Of a DNA stretch of 23,132 nt, positions 1-5,917 are shown piece after piece. Position 1 is the first letter of the stretch; each line of letters starts with the position of its first letter. The stretch comes from Thermoleophilia bacterium (lineage in GTDB: Bacteria; Actinomycetota; Thermoleophilia; Gaiellales; Gaiellaceae): assembly GCA_025934335.1 (NCBI GenBank), contig JAICYG010000020.1, forward strand, positions 1-23,132, written 5' to 3'. The notes under the pieces are model-generated. The model had not been told where the DNA came from. It made no database searches and saw nothing but the letters and a program-made list of their open reading frames with translations. A program made the position numbers and the translations under genes.

Positions 1-780
1 CCCGTCCTTGACGATCGTCTCGCACGAGTTGAACTCCCAGCGGAAGAACGCGTTGACGAGGCGCGAGATCGTGACGATCTCGTCGCCGAGCTGCGGAGAG
101 AGGAAGTCGTGCCGCACCTGGTAGCGGTCGTGCATCGCCCGCGACGGGTCGAACCACATCGACATCGTCTCGGCTCCGATCGAGAGCGAGCGCACGAAGA
201 CGTCGAAGCCCTCGAGCGCGGTCTGCAGGTGCATCAGCCGCTGCCCGGACTCGTCGTAGCGCTGCCGCAGCTCCTCGGCCGAGCCGACGCGGGAGACGCC
301 GACCCACTGGCCGCCGTCGAACGGCTTCATGAAGAGTGGGTAGCCGATCTGCGCGCCGATCGCCTCCAGGTCGAAGGCCGCGTTGTAGCGCTCCGCGGTC
401 GGCTGGAAGCGCGGATTCTGCGGCGGCACCTTGTGCGGTATCAGCCACGTCTCCGGCACGCGAATTCCGAGCCGCATCAGCGCGCAGTACGCCGAGTGCT
501 TCTCCATCGCCTGGAAGGTGAACGGGTTGTTCAGGAGGTAGACGTCGTCCATCAGCGACGCCTTCTTCAGCCACGCGCGCGGCAGGTCGTACCACCAGGC
601 AAGACGGTCGATGACGAGCGAGTAGCGCGGCTTCGCGCGCAGGTCGAACGGCTCGTTGACGATGCGCTCGGTGCGCAGATCGTGGCCGTCGACGGGCCCG
701 AGCCGGGCGACGAGCGCCTCGAACGCTGCCGGCCAGTCCTCCTCGGTCCCGAGCAGCAGGCCGATCACGAGTTCGCTCAT
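1..780 (-). CDS. ATP-grasp (RimK/glutathione-synthetase-like) ligase, 3' end cut by window
   Basis: The reading frame opens at ATG 780 and stays open for 260 codons to the window edge, so the C-terminus is missing. The N-terminal 90 or so residues look like a pre-ATP-grasp domain. Around residue 170 there is a GYPLFMKPFDGG segment, the lysine plus glycine-rich loop that holds ATP phosphates in ATP-grasp enzymes. A following LMHLQTALEGFDVFVR stretch matches the usual hinge and adenine-binding strand. The frame ends in WEFNSCETIVKDG, resembling the metal-binding Glu/Asn end of the fold. Family members join a carboxylate to an amine or thiol through an acyl phosphate. The substrate cannot be read from sequence. 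The ATG overlaps the stop of the upstream esterase (ATGA), so the two are translationally coupled. Confidence 0.85.
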   Translation of the reverse strand, partial: MSELVIGLLLGTEEDWPAAFEALVARLGPVDGHDLRTERIVNEPFDLRAKPRYSLVIDRLAWWYDLPRAWLKKASLMDDVYLLNNPFTFQAMEKHSAYCALMRLGIRVPETWLIPHKVPPQNPRFQPTAERYNAAFDLEAIGAQIGYPLFMKPFDGGQWVGVSRVGSAEELRQRYDESGQRLMHLQTALEGFDVFVRSLSIGAETMSMWFDPSRAMHDRYQVRHDFLSPQLGDEIVTISRLVNAFFRWEFNSCETIVKDG

Positions 781-1499
781 ACGAACCTCGGTAGGTGGTG
801 GGCGAGCTGGCGACGCCACGACGGCCAGTCGTGCGGCACGTCGTGGCCCCAGAGGTCGACGTCGTGGCGGATGCCCTTCTCGGCGAGGAGCGAGCCGAAG
901 CGCTTCGTCGACTCGAGCGCGCCCGTCGTGTCCTCCCATTGCCCCTGGCCACAGACGAGGAGCAGCGATGCCTGGCCGCGTAGCCAGTCGAGGTGGTCGC
1001 CCTTCAGGTTCGCCACGTAGTCCATGGGGTTGTTGAAGTACACGGCGTCGGCGCGCTCGCCGCCGCCCTGCACCGAGACGTCGTACACGCCGGAGAGGCA
1101 GATCGCGAGCGGGAACAGGTCGGCGCGCTTCAGGCAGACGTTCGCGGCGTGGTAGGCGCCGAAGGACGCACCCGCCGCGAGCAGCTCGTGCGTGTGCGAG
1201 TCGGCCTGCACGAACGGGACGAGCTTCGTCAGGAGCCACCACTCGTAGTGACCGTGCCGGCGTGCGCGCTCCTCGAGCGGCAGGTCGCGCCGCGTCCAGC
1301 TCTCGCGGTCGAACGACGGCACACAATAGAGCTTCACCTTCCCCTCTTCGAGTAGGGGCGCGATCGCGTCGACCATCCCCCGCTGCTCCCAGTCCCACGC
1401 CTCGCCGTCCTCGGACGGGAACGCGACGAGTGGCCGCCCGTAGTGACCGTGGCAGACGACCGCGCTGCCGTCGATCTCGACGACGCGCCGGTTCAGCAA
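777..1499 (-). CDS. Putative esterase, alpha/beta-hydrolase fold
   Basis: This is a 240-aa soluble hydrolase. Residues 110-114 (GASFG) form a G-x-S-x-G nucleophile elbow with Ser112. The C-terminal HDWPSWRRQL motif supplies the likely catalytic His223, an ending typical of the esterase D/Fes-like family. No signal peptide is seen, so it is probably cytoplasmic. No ATG exists at the N-terminus. TTG 1499 is chosen because GGGAG lies about 6 nt upstream, while CTG 1496 is an alternative. It sits between another esterase and an ATP-grasp gene in one minus-strand operon and overlaps the latter by 4 bp. This suggests hydrolysis of an ester or amide in the same pathway. The substrate is unknown. Confidence 0.85.
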   Translation of the reverse strand: MLNRRVVEIDGSAVVCHGHYGRPLVAFPSEDGEAWDWEQRGMVDAIAPLLEEGKVKLYCVPSFDRESWTRRDLPLEERARRHGHYEWWLLTKLVPFVQADSHTHELLAAGASFGAYHAANVCLKRADLFPLAICLSGVYDVSVQGGGERADAVYFNNPMDYVANLKGDHLDWLRGQASLLLVCGQGQWEDTTGALESTKRFGSLLAEKGIRHDVDLWGHDVPHDWPSWRRQLAHHLPRFV

Positions 1500-1509
1500 T
1501 CCCGCTCCC

Positions 1510-1530
1510 GGCGGCGGCCGAGCCGCCGCC
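1510..1530 (-). other. Perfect 9-bp GC hairpin between two esterase genes
   Basis: GGCGGCGGC (1510-1518), a 3-nt loop CGA and GCCGCCGCC (1522-1530) form a perfect stem between the upstream esterase stop (1564) and the next start (1499). No T-tract follows. On the transcript the stem ends just before the GGGAG ribosome-binding site. It could therefore attenuate or modulate translation of the downstream esterase. It could also stabilise the mRNA end. Confidence 0.5.
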
Positions 1531-1563
1531 TCCGCTCCTGGGCGAGCTCCGTCGAGCCCGCAC

Positions 1564-2568
1564 TCACGTCACGGCCTCGATCAGGGTCGGCAGGTTGGGG
1601 TCGAAGCCGTCCCGCCAGCACGTCCAGGTATGCCCGTCGCGGACGAGCGCGAGCCAGGCCGGGTGCCCGTGCGCGACGAGCGCGGAGGCGAGCGCCTCGT
1701 TGTTCGCGCGGTTCTCCTCACCGGTGCCGCAGGTGAGCGCGATCGGGATCGGGTCGGCGTCGAGGCCGCGCAGCGCGGTGCCGACGAAGCGCGTGATCCT
1801 GCGGTAGCGCGGGAAGGCGGACTCGTAGCGGTCGAACCTCTGCCGGAAGAAGCTGCCCGACTGGAGGAGCAGCCCGTCGAAGAGCCGCGGGTGGCGGCTG
1901 TGCGCGTGCAGGAGCGCGAGCGCGCCGAGGCTCGCGCCCATGCCGATGCGCGGCCCGTGCGGCGCCCGTTTCGCGATCTCGGGGAGCAGCTCGCGCGCGA
2001 GCGCGGCGGAGTAGAGCGCCGAGGCGGAGTAGATCTCGTTGCGGTCGACCGGCTGGACGAGCGCGGCCCGGAGCGGCGGGATCCGCTCCTCCCAGCTCAT
2101 CACGTCGAGGAAACGGGTCAGCCCGGCGTACTGCGCGTACTCGGGGCCGTCGTGCACGAGGAGGAGCGGCGCGTCGGCGGCCGGCGGGTCGGGTGTCGAG
2201 TAGATCAGCACCTGCACGCGCGCGACGAGCCGGCGGCAGCGGATCTCGACCGGCTCGAGCGCCCCGGCGTCGGCGATCGAGTCGAGCCACGCCGGTCGGC
2301 GGTACTCCGGCCACTCGATCACGGACTTGTCGCCGAACGGCCCCGGCGCCCGCAGCGGGTTCGCGGGGTCGGGCTGGAACGTCCCGTCGATGCCGACGAG
2401 GTACTCGAGCCGGTCGACGTTCGGTCGCGCGAACTCGAGCCTCCAGGCGCCGTCCCGCCACTCGAACGGCGGCCCCGGACGCGGCCGCACGACGTCCTGG
2501 CCGAGGACGACCTCGCCGAAGACGCGCGCGGGGTCCAACACCGTCAGCTCGACGGCGGTCTCGCGCAC
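1564..2568 (-). CDS. Enterochelin-esterase-like alpha/beta hydrolase
   Basis: The product is about 334 aa from GTG 2568. Residues 1-110 look like the Ig/CBM48-like N-terminal domain of Fes-type esterases: an aromatic-rich FEWRDGAWRLEF stretch, then YLVGIDGTFQPDPANP. The hydrolase domain follows, with LLLVHDGPEY at about 135-143, nucleophile elbow GASLG at 211-215 (Ser213) and a C-terminal DGHTWTCWRDGF carrying the likely catalytic His313. This C-terminal pattern is usual for the Fes/esterase D group, which cleaves siderophore or other ester bonds. The start is uncertain. GTG 2568 lies 11 bp after the rsgA stop with only a distant AGGAAG, and GTG 2541 is an alternative. A longer open frame running back through rsgA is an out-of-frame shadow. 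Confidence 0.85.
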   Translation of the reverse strand: MRETAVELTVLDPARVFGEVVLGQDVVRPRPGPPFEWRDGAWRLEFARPNVDRLEYLVGIDGTFQPDPANPLRAPGPFGDKSVIEWPEYRRPAWLDSIADAGALEPVEIRCRRLVARVQVLIYSTPDPPAADAPLLLVHDGPEYAQYAGLTRFLDVMSWEERIPPLRAALVQPVDRNEIYSASALYSAALARELLPEIAKRAPHGPRIGMGASLGALALLHAHSRHPRLFDGLLLQSGSFFRQRFDRYESAFPRYRRITRFVGTALRGLDADPIPIALTCGTGEENRANNEALASALVAHGHPAWLALVRDGHTWTCWRDGFDPNLPTLIEAVT

Positions 2569-2579
2569 GCGCGGCGGGC

Positions 2580-3638
2580 TCAGCGCTTCCTGGGCTTCTT
2601 GCGGTTCTGGCGTTCGCGGATCTTGTACTCCCGCACTCGCTCCTGTCGCAGTAGGTGATTGCGGCGCGCCTCGAGCGCCTCGACCTCGCGCTGAAGCTTC
2701 ACGTACGACTCCCACCGCTCCTCGGGGAGCGTCCCGTCGGCGAGCGCCTGGCGGATCGCGCAGCCGGGCTCGCGGTCGTGGTTGCAGTCGGAGAAGCGGC
2801 AGCGCCTCGCGATCTCCTCGACGTCGCCGAACGTCTGCTCGAGGTCGGCGTCCCAGAGCTGCAGCTCGCGAATGCCGGGCGTGTCGAGGATGACGCCGCC
2901 GGCCGGCAGCAGGATCAGCTCGCGGTGCGTCGTCGTGTGCCGGCCGCGCTGGTCGTCCTCGCGCACCTCCTGCGTCGCGAGCAGCTCCTCGCCTACGAGC
3001 GCGTTGACGATCGTCGACTTGCCGACGCCGGAGGAGCCGAGCAGGACGGCGGTGCGGTTCGGCTCGAGGTACGGAGGAAGCTGGTCGAGCGCCTCCCCCG
3101 TGCGCGCCGACACGGCGTGCGCGGGGCACGAGCCGAGCGTGACGGCATCGACGTCGGCGAGGAACGGGCCAACGTCGTCGACCAGGTCGCTCTTCGTCAG
3201 CAGCACGACGGGCTGGGCGCCGCTCTCCCACGCCATCGCGAGGTAGCGCTCGAGCCGCCGCACGTTGAAGTCGAGCGGCAGCGCCTGCACGAGGAACGCG
3301 ACGTCGACGTTGGCGGCGAGCACCTGCTCGCGCACCGCCTGCCACACCTCCTTGCGCGAGATCGACGTGCGGCGCGGCAGCACTGCCTCGACGAGCCCGG
3401 TCTCCGGGTCGACGCCGACCCAGTCGCCGACCGCGGGTAGCTCGTCGGCCTTGAAGAGGCGCGTCGCCGCGCTCGCCCGCAGCTCGCCTTGCTCGGCGAT
3501 CAGGTCGTAGGCGCCCCTGTGCTGGATCGCGACGCGGGCGGGCACGAGCCCCGCGGCGCGGTGGTCGGCGAACGCGGCGTCGAAGCCGTCGTCCCAGCCG
3601 AGTCGGTGCAGCAGCGTTTCCGTGGACGGAAGTGTCAA
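2580..3638 (-). CDS. rsgA: Ribosome small-subunit-dependent GTPase A
   Basis: RsgA is a circularly permuted GTPase that helps late 30S subunit maturation. The permutation is visible: G4 (TKSD, 148-151) comes before G1 (GSSGVGKST, 201-209), followed by G3 (DTPG, 252-255). An OB-like domain precedes them at about 35-95. The zinc knuckle is C280-x4-C285-x-H287-x5-C293. The basic C-terminus (RERQNRKKPRKR) suits rRNA contact. At 352 aa it is near the normal length. The start is TTG 3638, fixed by AAAGGAG at 3646-3652 with a 7-nt spacer. It appears to head an operon with two esterases and an ATP-grasp gene. A 19-codon ORF with its own strong Shine-Dalgarno site lies just upstream. Confidence 0.95.
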   Translation of the reverse strand: MTLPSTETLLHRLGWDDGFDAAFADHRAAGLVPARVAIQHRGAYDLIAEQGELRASAATRLFKADELPAVGDWVGVDPETGLVEAVLPRRTSISRKEVWQAVREQVLAANVDVAFLVQALPLDFNVRRLERYLAMAWESGAQPVVLLTKSDLVDDVGPFLADVDAVTLGSCPAHAVSARTGEALDQLPPYLEPNRTAVLLGSSGVGKSTIVNALVGEELLATQEVREDDQRGRHTTTHRELILLPAGGVILDTPGIRELQLWDADLEQTFGDVEEIARRCRFSDCNHDREPGCAIRQALADGTLPEERWESYVKLQREVEALEARRNHLLRQERVREYKIRERQNRKKPRKR

Positions 3639-3645
3639 CCAAAAG

Positions 3646-3652
3646 CTCCTTT
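3646..3652 (-). promoter_or_regulatory. Shine-Dalgarno site setting the rsgA TTG start
   Basis: AAAGGAG on the minus strand lies 7 nt before TTG 3638. This spacing favours that TTG over TTG 3642, which would be only 3 nt away. No ATG or GTG occurs at an equivalent place. Confidence 0.7.
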
Positions 3653-3660
3653 GCGTGTGA

Positions 3661-3676
3661 ACGGGCGCCGGCCCGT
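3661..3676 (-). other. Small hairpin between leader ORF and rsgA
   Basis: ACGGGC / GCCCGT pair as a 6-bp stem around a 4-nt loop. It lies after the stop of the 19-codon ORF and before the rsgA ribosome-binding site. The position would suit an attenuator or translational switch. No T-tract is present, so a simple intrinsic terminator is less likely. Confidence 0.4.
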
Positions 3677-3686
3677 CACGGACGCG

Positions 3687-3746
3687 TCAGGAGACGCTGC
3701 GGACGGCGGCGCAGGGCGCGGTGAACGCGTGCAGCACAATCGCCAT
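3687..3746 (-). CDS. Possible 19-aa leader peptide upstream of rsgA
   Basis: ATG 3746 starts a 19-codon ORF (MAIVLHAFTAPCAAVRSVS) ending in TGA at 3687-3689. A full AAGGAGG Shine-Dalgarno sequence at 3756-3762 lies 9 nt upstream, stronger than that of most genes here. The peptide has one Cys and no clear membrane segment or signal peptide. A hairpin follows, then the rsgA ribosome-binding site. The layout resembles a translated leader controlling rsgA, but no run of a single codon points to a particular amino acid. It is too short to assign by composition. The ribosome-binding site is the main support. Confidence 0.4.
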   Translation of the reverse strand: MAIVLHAFTAPCAAVRSVS

Positions 3747-3792
3747 GTCTCCGCACCTCCTTCTCGTCGCCGGGACGGCGCCAACGATACAC

Positions 3793-3888
3793 TGGGCGCG
3801 CCCGCGGCGCGGTGAGATTCCGAACCGGGTCAGATCCGGGAGGAAGCAGCCCTAAGGATCCCTCACCGGTGCCGCGGTCTTCTCATTT
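3793..3888 (+). ncRNA. ffs: Signal recognition particle RNA, small bacterial type (4.5S)
   Basis: The Ffh-binding domain is clear: GGTCAGATCCGGGAGGAAGCAG at about 3828-3849, with the conserved CAG and AAGCAG internal-loop strands around a GNRA tetraloop. The loop reads GGGA rather than the common GGAA. The flanking stem pairs CCGCGGC and CGGTGAG (3802-3816) with CTCACCG and GCCGCGG (3862-3877). Exact ends are uncertain by about 5 nt. With Ffh the RNA delivers membrane and secreted proteins to the translocon. A weak -10-like TACACT lies at 3788-3793. It is divergent from the rsgA operon. Confidence 0.9.
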
Positions 3889-3990
3889 GTAAGGCGTTCG
3901 CAAAACGTGGCCGCCCGCGTGCGCTGGTTCGCCGGGGCGCGGGTACAGAGGCGCGCGAGCCACGCGCACGCGAGGGCTCGGGGAGACGTC

Positions 3991-4021
3991 GGGCCCGCCC
4001 GCGGGGGAGACGGGCGGGCCC
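3991..4021 (+). terminator. 11-bp perfect GC hairpin between SRP RNA and tRNA-Val
   Basis: GGGCCCGCCCG (3991-4001) pairs perfectly with CGGGCGGGCCC (4011-4021) around a 9-nt loop. There is no T-run afterwards, but high-GC Gram-positive terminators often lack one. It probably ends or protects the SRP transcript and separates it from the tRNA. The rest of 3889-4057 shows no gene. Confidence 0.5.
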
Positions 4022-4033
4022 GCATACGCCTGG

Positions 4034-4039
4034 TAGATT
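4034..4039 (+). promoter_or_regulatory. Candidate -10 element of tRNA-Val
   Basis: TAGATT matches the T-A-n-n-n-T pattern and lies 18 nt before the mature tRNA 5' end. No convincing -35 hexamer is visible. The preceding hairpin occupies that region. Confidence 0.35.
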
Positions 4040-4057
4040 GGCGCTCCACCCGCTAGA

Positions 4058-4129
4058 GGGCGCATAGCTCAGCGGGAGAGCGCTCGCTTCACACGCGAGA
4101 GGTCCCTGGTTCGATCCCAGGTGCGCCCA
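4058..4129 (+). tRNA. tRNA-Val (anticodon CAC)
   Basis: The full cloverleaf can be folded by eye. Acceptor GGGCGCA (4058-4064) pairs with TGCGCCC (4122-4128), with discriminator A4129. The anticodon stem CTCGC/GCGAG (4083-4087 and 4095-4099) encloses the loop TT-CAC-AC, with anticodon CAC at 4090-4092, which reads GUG (Val). The T-arm is CCTGG-TTCGATC-CCAGG. The 3' CCA is not encoded. A toxin-antitoxin cluster begins 41 bp downstream. Confidence 0.95.
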
Positions 4130-4170
4130 CTGCACTGAACTTGGCGCTTGGCGGACCCGCAGGGCGTCGA

Positions 4171-4488
4171 TCAGCCGAGGTCGAGTACGAGCTGCAGCGC
4201 GTCGTCGATGTAGCGCATCTCGTCGAACGTGAGATGCCCGACGTGCTCGCCCAGCGTCCGCGCATCGACGGCCCCGACCATCTCGCACATGACGCGCGTC
4301 GGCTCATTTCCCACCTCGACCTCTGGATGGAAGCTCGCCGGAGGAGTCGACGTCGACGTGGGACAGACAACGATCGTCGACAGGGCGAGGAGATCGTCCG
4401 CCTGAACGACCACGGCGAATCGACGCCCGCGTTGGACATGACCGCGACCGCTCCGAAGCGTGATCGCGAGGACGTCACCGCGGACCAC
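4171..4488 (-). CDS. MazF/PemK-family endoribonuclease toxin
   Basis: This 105-aa protein has the CcdB/MazF SH3-like barrel pattern. The N-terminal strand MVRGDVLAI equals the family's RGDVYWV. Next comes a basic loop then RRFAVVVQADDL, equivalent to RPVLVVQND. Then STIVVCPTSTS matches the conserved second strand with its Ser/Thr. The C-terminus (FDEMRYIDDALQLVLDL) is the closing helix. MazF toxins cut single-stranded RNA at short motifs and are neutralised by the cognate antitoxin. GTG 4488 is chosen because it matches the usual MazF N-terminus. It overlaps the antitoxin end by 14 bp and has GGAG about 10 nt upstream. ATG 4518 is a longer alternative. Confidence 0.8.
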   Translation of the reverse strand: MVRGDVLAITLRSGRGHVQRGRRFAVVVQADDLLALSTIVVCPTSTSTPPASFHPEVEVGNEPTRVMCEMVGAVDARTLGEHVGHLTFDEMRYIDDALQLVLDLG

Positions 4489-4723
4489 GAAGCTGCTCCA
4501 TGAGCGCCGCCACCTCACGCGCTTCGCGGACGTAGGCCGGGTTCTTCGCGAGCGCCGCCGCTTCCGCCGCGAGGCCTCTCCGCCGACGCTCCCGCTCGGC
4601 GGTCTCGGAAATTGCCTGACGCGCGGCCTCCGCCCGGGTCACGCCGCGCCGCCGCGCGATCTCGTCGAGAGCACGCAATCCCTCGCGGCCGAGCCGCAGG
4701 GAAAGAGGCGGTACGGACGACAT
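4475..4723 (-). CDS. Ribbon-helix-helix antitoxin paired with the MazF-type toxin
   Basis: The product is 82 aa. Residues 5-40 have the ribbon-helix-helix layout: a short PLSLRL strand, helix EGLRALDEIARRRG and helix TRAEAARQAISE. The charged C-terminal tail (NPAYVREAREVAALMEQL) is the kind of segment that wraps around a toxin. It would bind the toxin and repress its own promoter. It overlaps mazF by 14 bp. Minus-strand TACAAT (4735-4730) lies 6 nt before ATG 4723, so the mRNA is probably leaderless. That promoter lies in a 23-bp inverted repeat shared with the divergent vapC. The exact antitoxin family name is uncertain. Confidence 0.75.
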   Translation of the reverse strand: MSSVPPLSLRLGREGLRALDEIARRRGVTRAEAARQAISETAERERRRRGLAAEAAALAKNPAYVREAREVAALMEQLRGPR

Positions 4724-4729
4724 CGTTCA

Positions 4730-4754
4730 ATTGTAGCGCATTTCGCACTACAAA
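4730..4754. promoter_or_regulatory. Inverted-repeat operator between divergent toxin loci
   Basis: TTGTAG (4731-4736) and CTACAA (4748-4753) are perfect inverted copies, with GC/GC also matched inside. The left arm read on the minus strand is part of the -10 TACAAT of the antitoxin gene. The right arm gives a -10-like TACAAA a few nt before the plus-strand vapC start at 4758. One repressor bound here could silence both directions. A ribbon-helix-helix antitoxin is the natural candidate. Confidence 0.6.
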
Positions 4755-4757
4755 AGC

Positions 4758-5141
4758 GTGGGACGCCTCGACACGAACGTCCTGATCCGGCACCTGACCG
4801 GCGCTCCGCCGACTCACGCGCGCCGAGCAACGGCCTTTCTCGGGCGGGCGGAGGAGTTGCTCCTCCCCGACCTGATCGTCGCCGAGGTCGTCTACGTCCT
4901 CGAATCCTTCTACGAGGTCGAACGTGCGCGGGTGGCGGAGCTCGTGCGCGCCATCATCTGCTACTCGCCGATCATCGTCGTCGACGAGCCACTGCCTCTT
5001 CGTGCTCGAGGTCTACGAGCTCGACGGTCTCGAATTCGCGGACGCCTATCTCGTCGCCTGCGCCGAGGCGAGCGGCGTTGGGGCGATCGCGTCGCTCGGC
5101 CCCGCCGGGTCGCGACCGTTCGCCGCGTCGGACCGTCCTGA
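4758..5141 (+). pseudogene. vapC-like PIN-domain toxin with two compensating frameshifts
   Basis: GTG 4758 opens a frame starting MGRLDTNVLIRHL with VAEVVYVLES about 40 residues on, the first Asp and the Glu of a PIN nuclease. From about 4994 the homology moves to the next frame, where LEVYELDGLEFADAYLVAC and VGAIASL continue the PIN fold, including the third acidic residue in FADA. At about 5090-5105 homology returns to the first frame (RVATVRRVGPS, stop 5139-5141). Removing one C in ctgcctctt (about 4992-5000) gives a smooth DEPLLFVLEVYE junction. As it stands, about 30 central residues are out of frame and the active site is lost. No antitoxin of its own is adjacent on this strand. Sequencing error is possible. 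Confidence 0.75.
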
Positions 5142-5224
5142 TCCTGTCCGATCACGCGAGTCGTAACGGCGCGACCGTCAGCCCTGGTTTGCGCAACTCC
5201 AAGTCCGCCACTGCACTTCACGAT

Positions 5225-5257
5225 TTCCTTTACCGAGCCGCTGCTAGAGTAAAGGAA
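5225..5257 (+). promoter_or_regulatory. vapBC promoter-operator, 9-bp inverted repeat around the -10
   Basis: TTCCTTTAC (5225-5233) and GTAAAGGAA (5249-5257) are perfect inverted copies separated by 15 bp. A -10-like TAGAGT (5245-5250) overlaps the second arm and lies 6 nt before ATG 5257, implying a leaderless transcript. The antitoxin VapB, likely in complex with VapC, would bind both arms and block RNA polymerase. Confidence 0.6.
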
Positions 5258-5475
5258 TGAGCGTCATCTCCCGGAAGAACCAGGTCACGTTGCCGGTCGA
5301 CGCGCTGCGGGCGGCTGGGCTGGAGCAGGGTGACGACGTTCGGGTCGAGGTTCGGGGGCCGGGCCGTCTCGAGCTGGTCCGGGTCGACGAGCTTGTCGAG
5401 GAGTTCGCCGGGGTGTTCGACGCACGCGTCTACCCGAACGATTACCTCGAGGAGCTGCGGCGCGAGTGGCCGTAG
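5257..5475 (+). CDS. vapB: VapB-type antitoxin, AbrB/SpoVT fold
   Basis: The 72-aa product has an N-terminal swapped-hairpin AbrB domain: SVISRKNQVTLPVDALRAAG, then a GDDVRVEV strand. That is the standard DNA-binding motif of AbrB-type antitoxins. The C-terminal acidic segment (DELVEEFAGVFDARVYPNDYLEEL) is the toxin-binding tail. It neutralises the PIN ribonuclease encoded next and represses the operon. ATG 5257 is preceded by AGGA with no spacer, too close to act as a normal ribosome-binding site, so leaderless initiation is more likely. Its end overlaps vapC by 10 bp. Confidence 0.88.
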   Translation: MSVISRKNQVTLPVDALRAAGLEQGDDVRVEVRGPGRLELVRVDELVEEFAGVFDARVYPNDYLEELRREWP

Positions 5476-5894
5476 TGGTCTTCGATGCCGACGTACTGAT
5501 CGCCTATCTCGGCCGCGAGGACGCCAATCACGCCGATGCAGTTGAGCGGATGCGTGGCGCGCTCGAGCCGGGAACGCGCCGGATGATCTCTGCCGTGAAC
5601 TACACGGAGGTGCTGATTGGGCCGTTGCGCCATGCCGGCTCGGCGGGCGCCGACATAGTTGACGCGATGGTCGCGCGCTTTGGTATCGAGACGATCCAGG
5701 TCGATCTGGCTCTGGCGCGGCGCGCTGCCGCGGTTCGCGTTCGGACACGGCTCAAGCTCCCGGACGCGTACGCGCTCGCCACCGCAATTCACGCGGAGAC
5801 GCGTGCAGACGGCGCCGTTCGCCTCGAGAGCTTCGATGACCAGGTCGTCAGGGCGTACGCAGGGCTCCGTTCGGTCCCGCCCGAGCTCGAATAG
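5466..5894 (+). CDS. vapC: VapC-type PIN-domain ribonuclease toxin
   Basis: This 142-aa PIN-domain protein appears intact. The acidic residues of the Mg-dependent active site are Asp7 (VVFDAD), Glu48 (NYTEVL), Asp100 (LPDAYALATA) and Asp124/125 (ESFDDQVV). VapC toxins cleave tRNA or rRNA when freed from VapB. GTG 5466 is used because it gives the standard N-terminal strand MAVVVFDADVLI and overlaps the vapB stop. The gene converges with the flavin oxidoreductase gene, leaving 23 bp between stops. Confidence 0.9.
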   Translation: MAVVVFDADVLIAYLGREDANHADAVERMRGALEPGTRRMISAVNYTEVLIGPLRHAGSAGADIVDAMVARFGIETIQVDLALARRAAAVRVRTRLKLPDAYALATAIHAETRADGAVRLESFDDQVVRAYAGLRSVPPELE

Positions 5895-5917
5895 CTCCTT
5901 CGGCGGTGTTTCCCCAA

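Noticed and set aside
3633..3638. TTGACA resembling a -35 box at the rsgA start
   Set aside because: It is the start codon and following bases of rsgA, which has a good Shine-Dalgarno site at 3646-3652. No -10 at proper spacing was convincing.
1564..3642. Apparent 692-aa RsgA-esterase fusion
   Set aside because: The N-terminal half is rsgA read out of frame. The intact rsgA frame ends at 2580 before the esterase begins.
4058..4200. tRNA-Val as an attachment site with a duplicated 3' end
   Set aside because: No second copy of the tRNA 3' end and no integrase were seen in the window.
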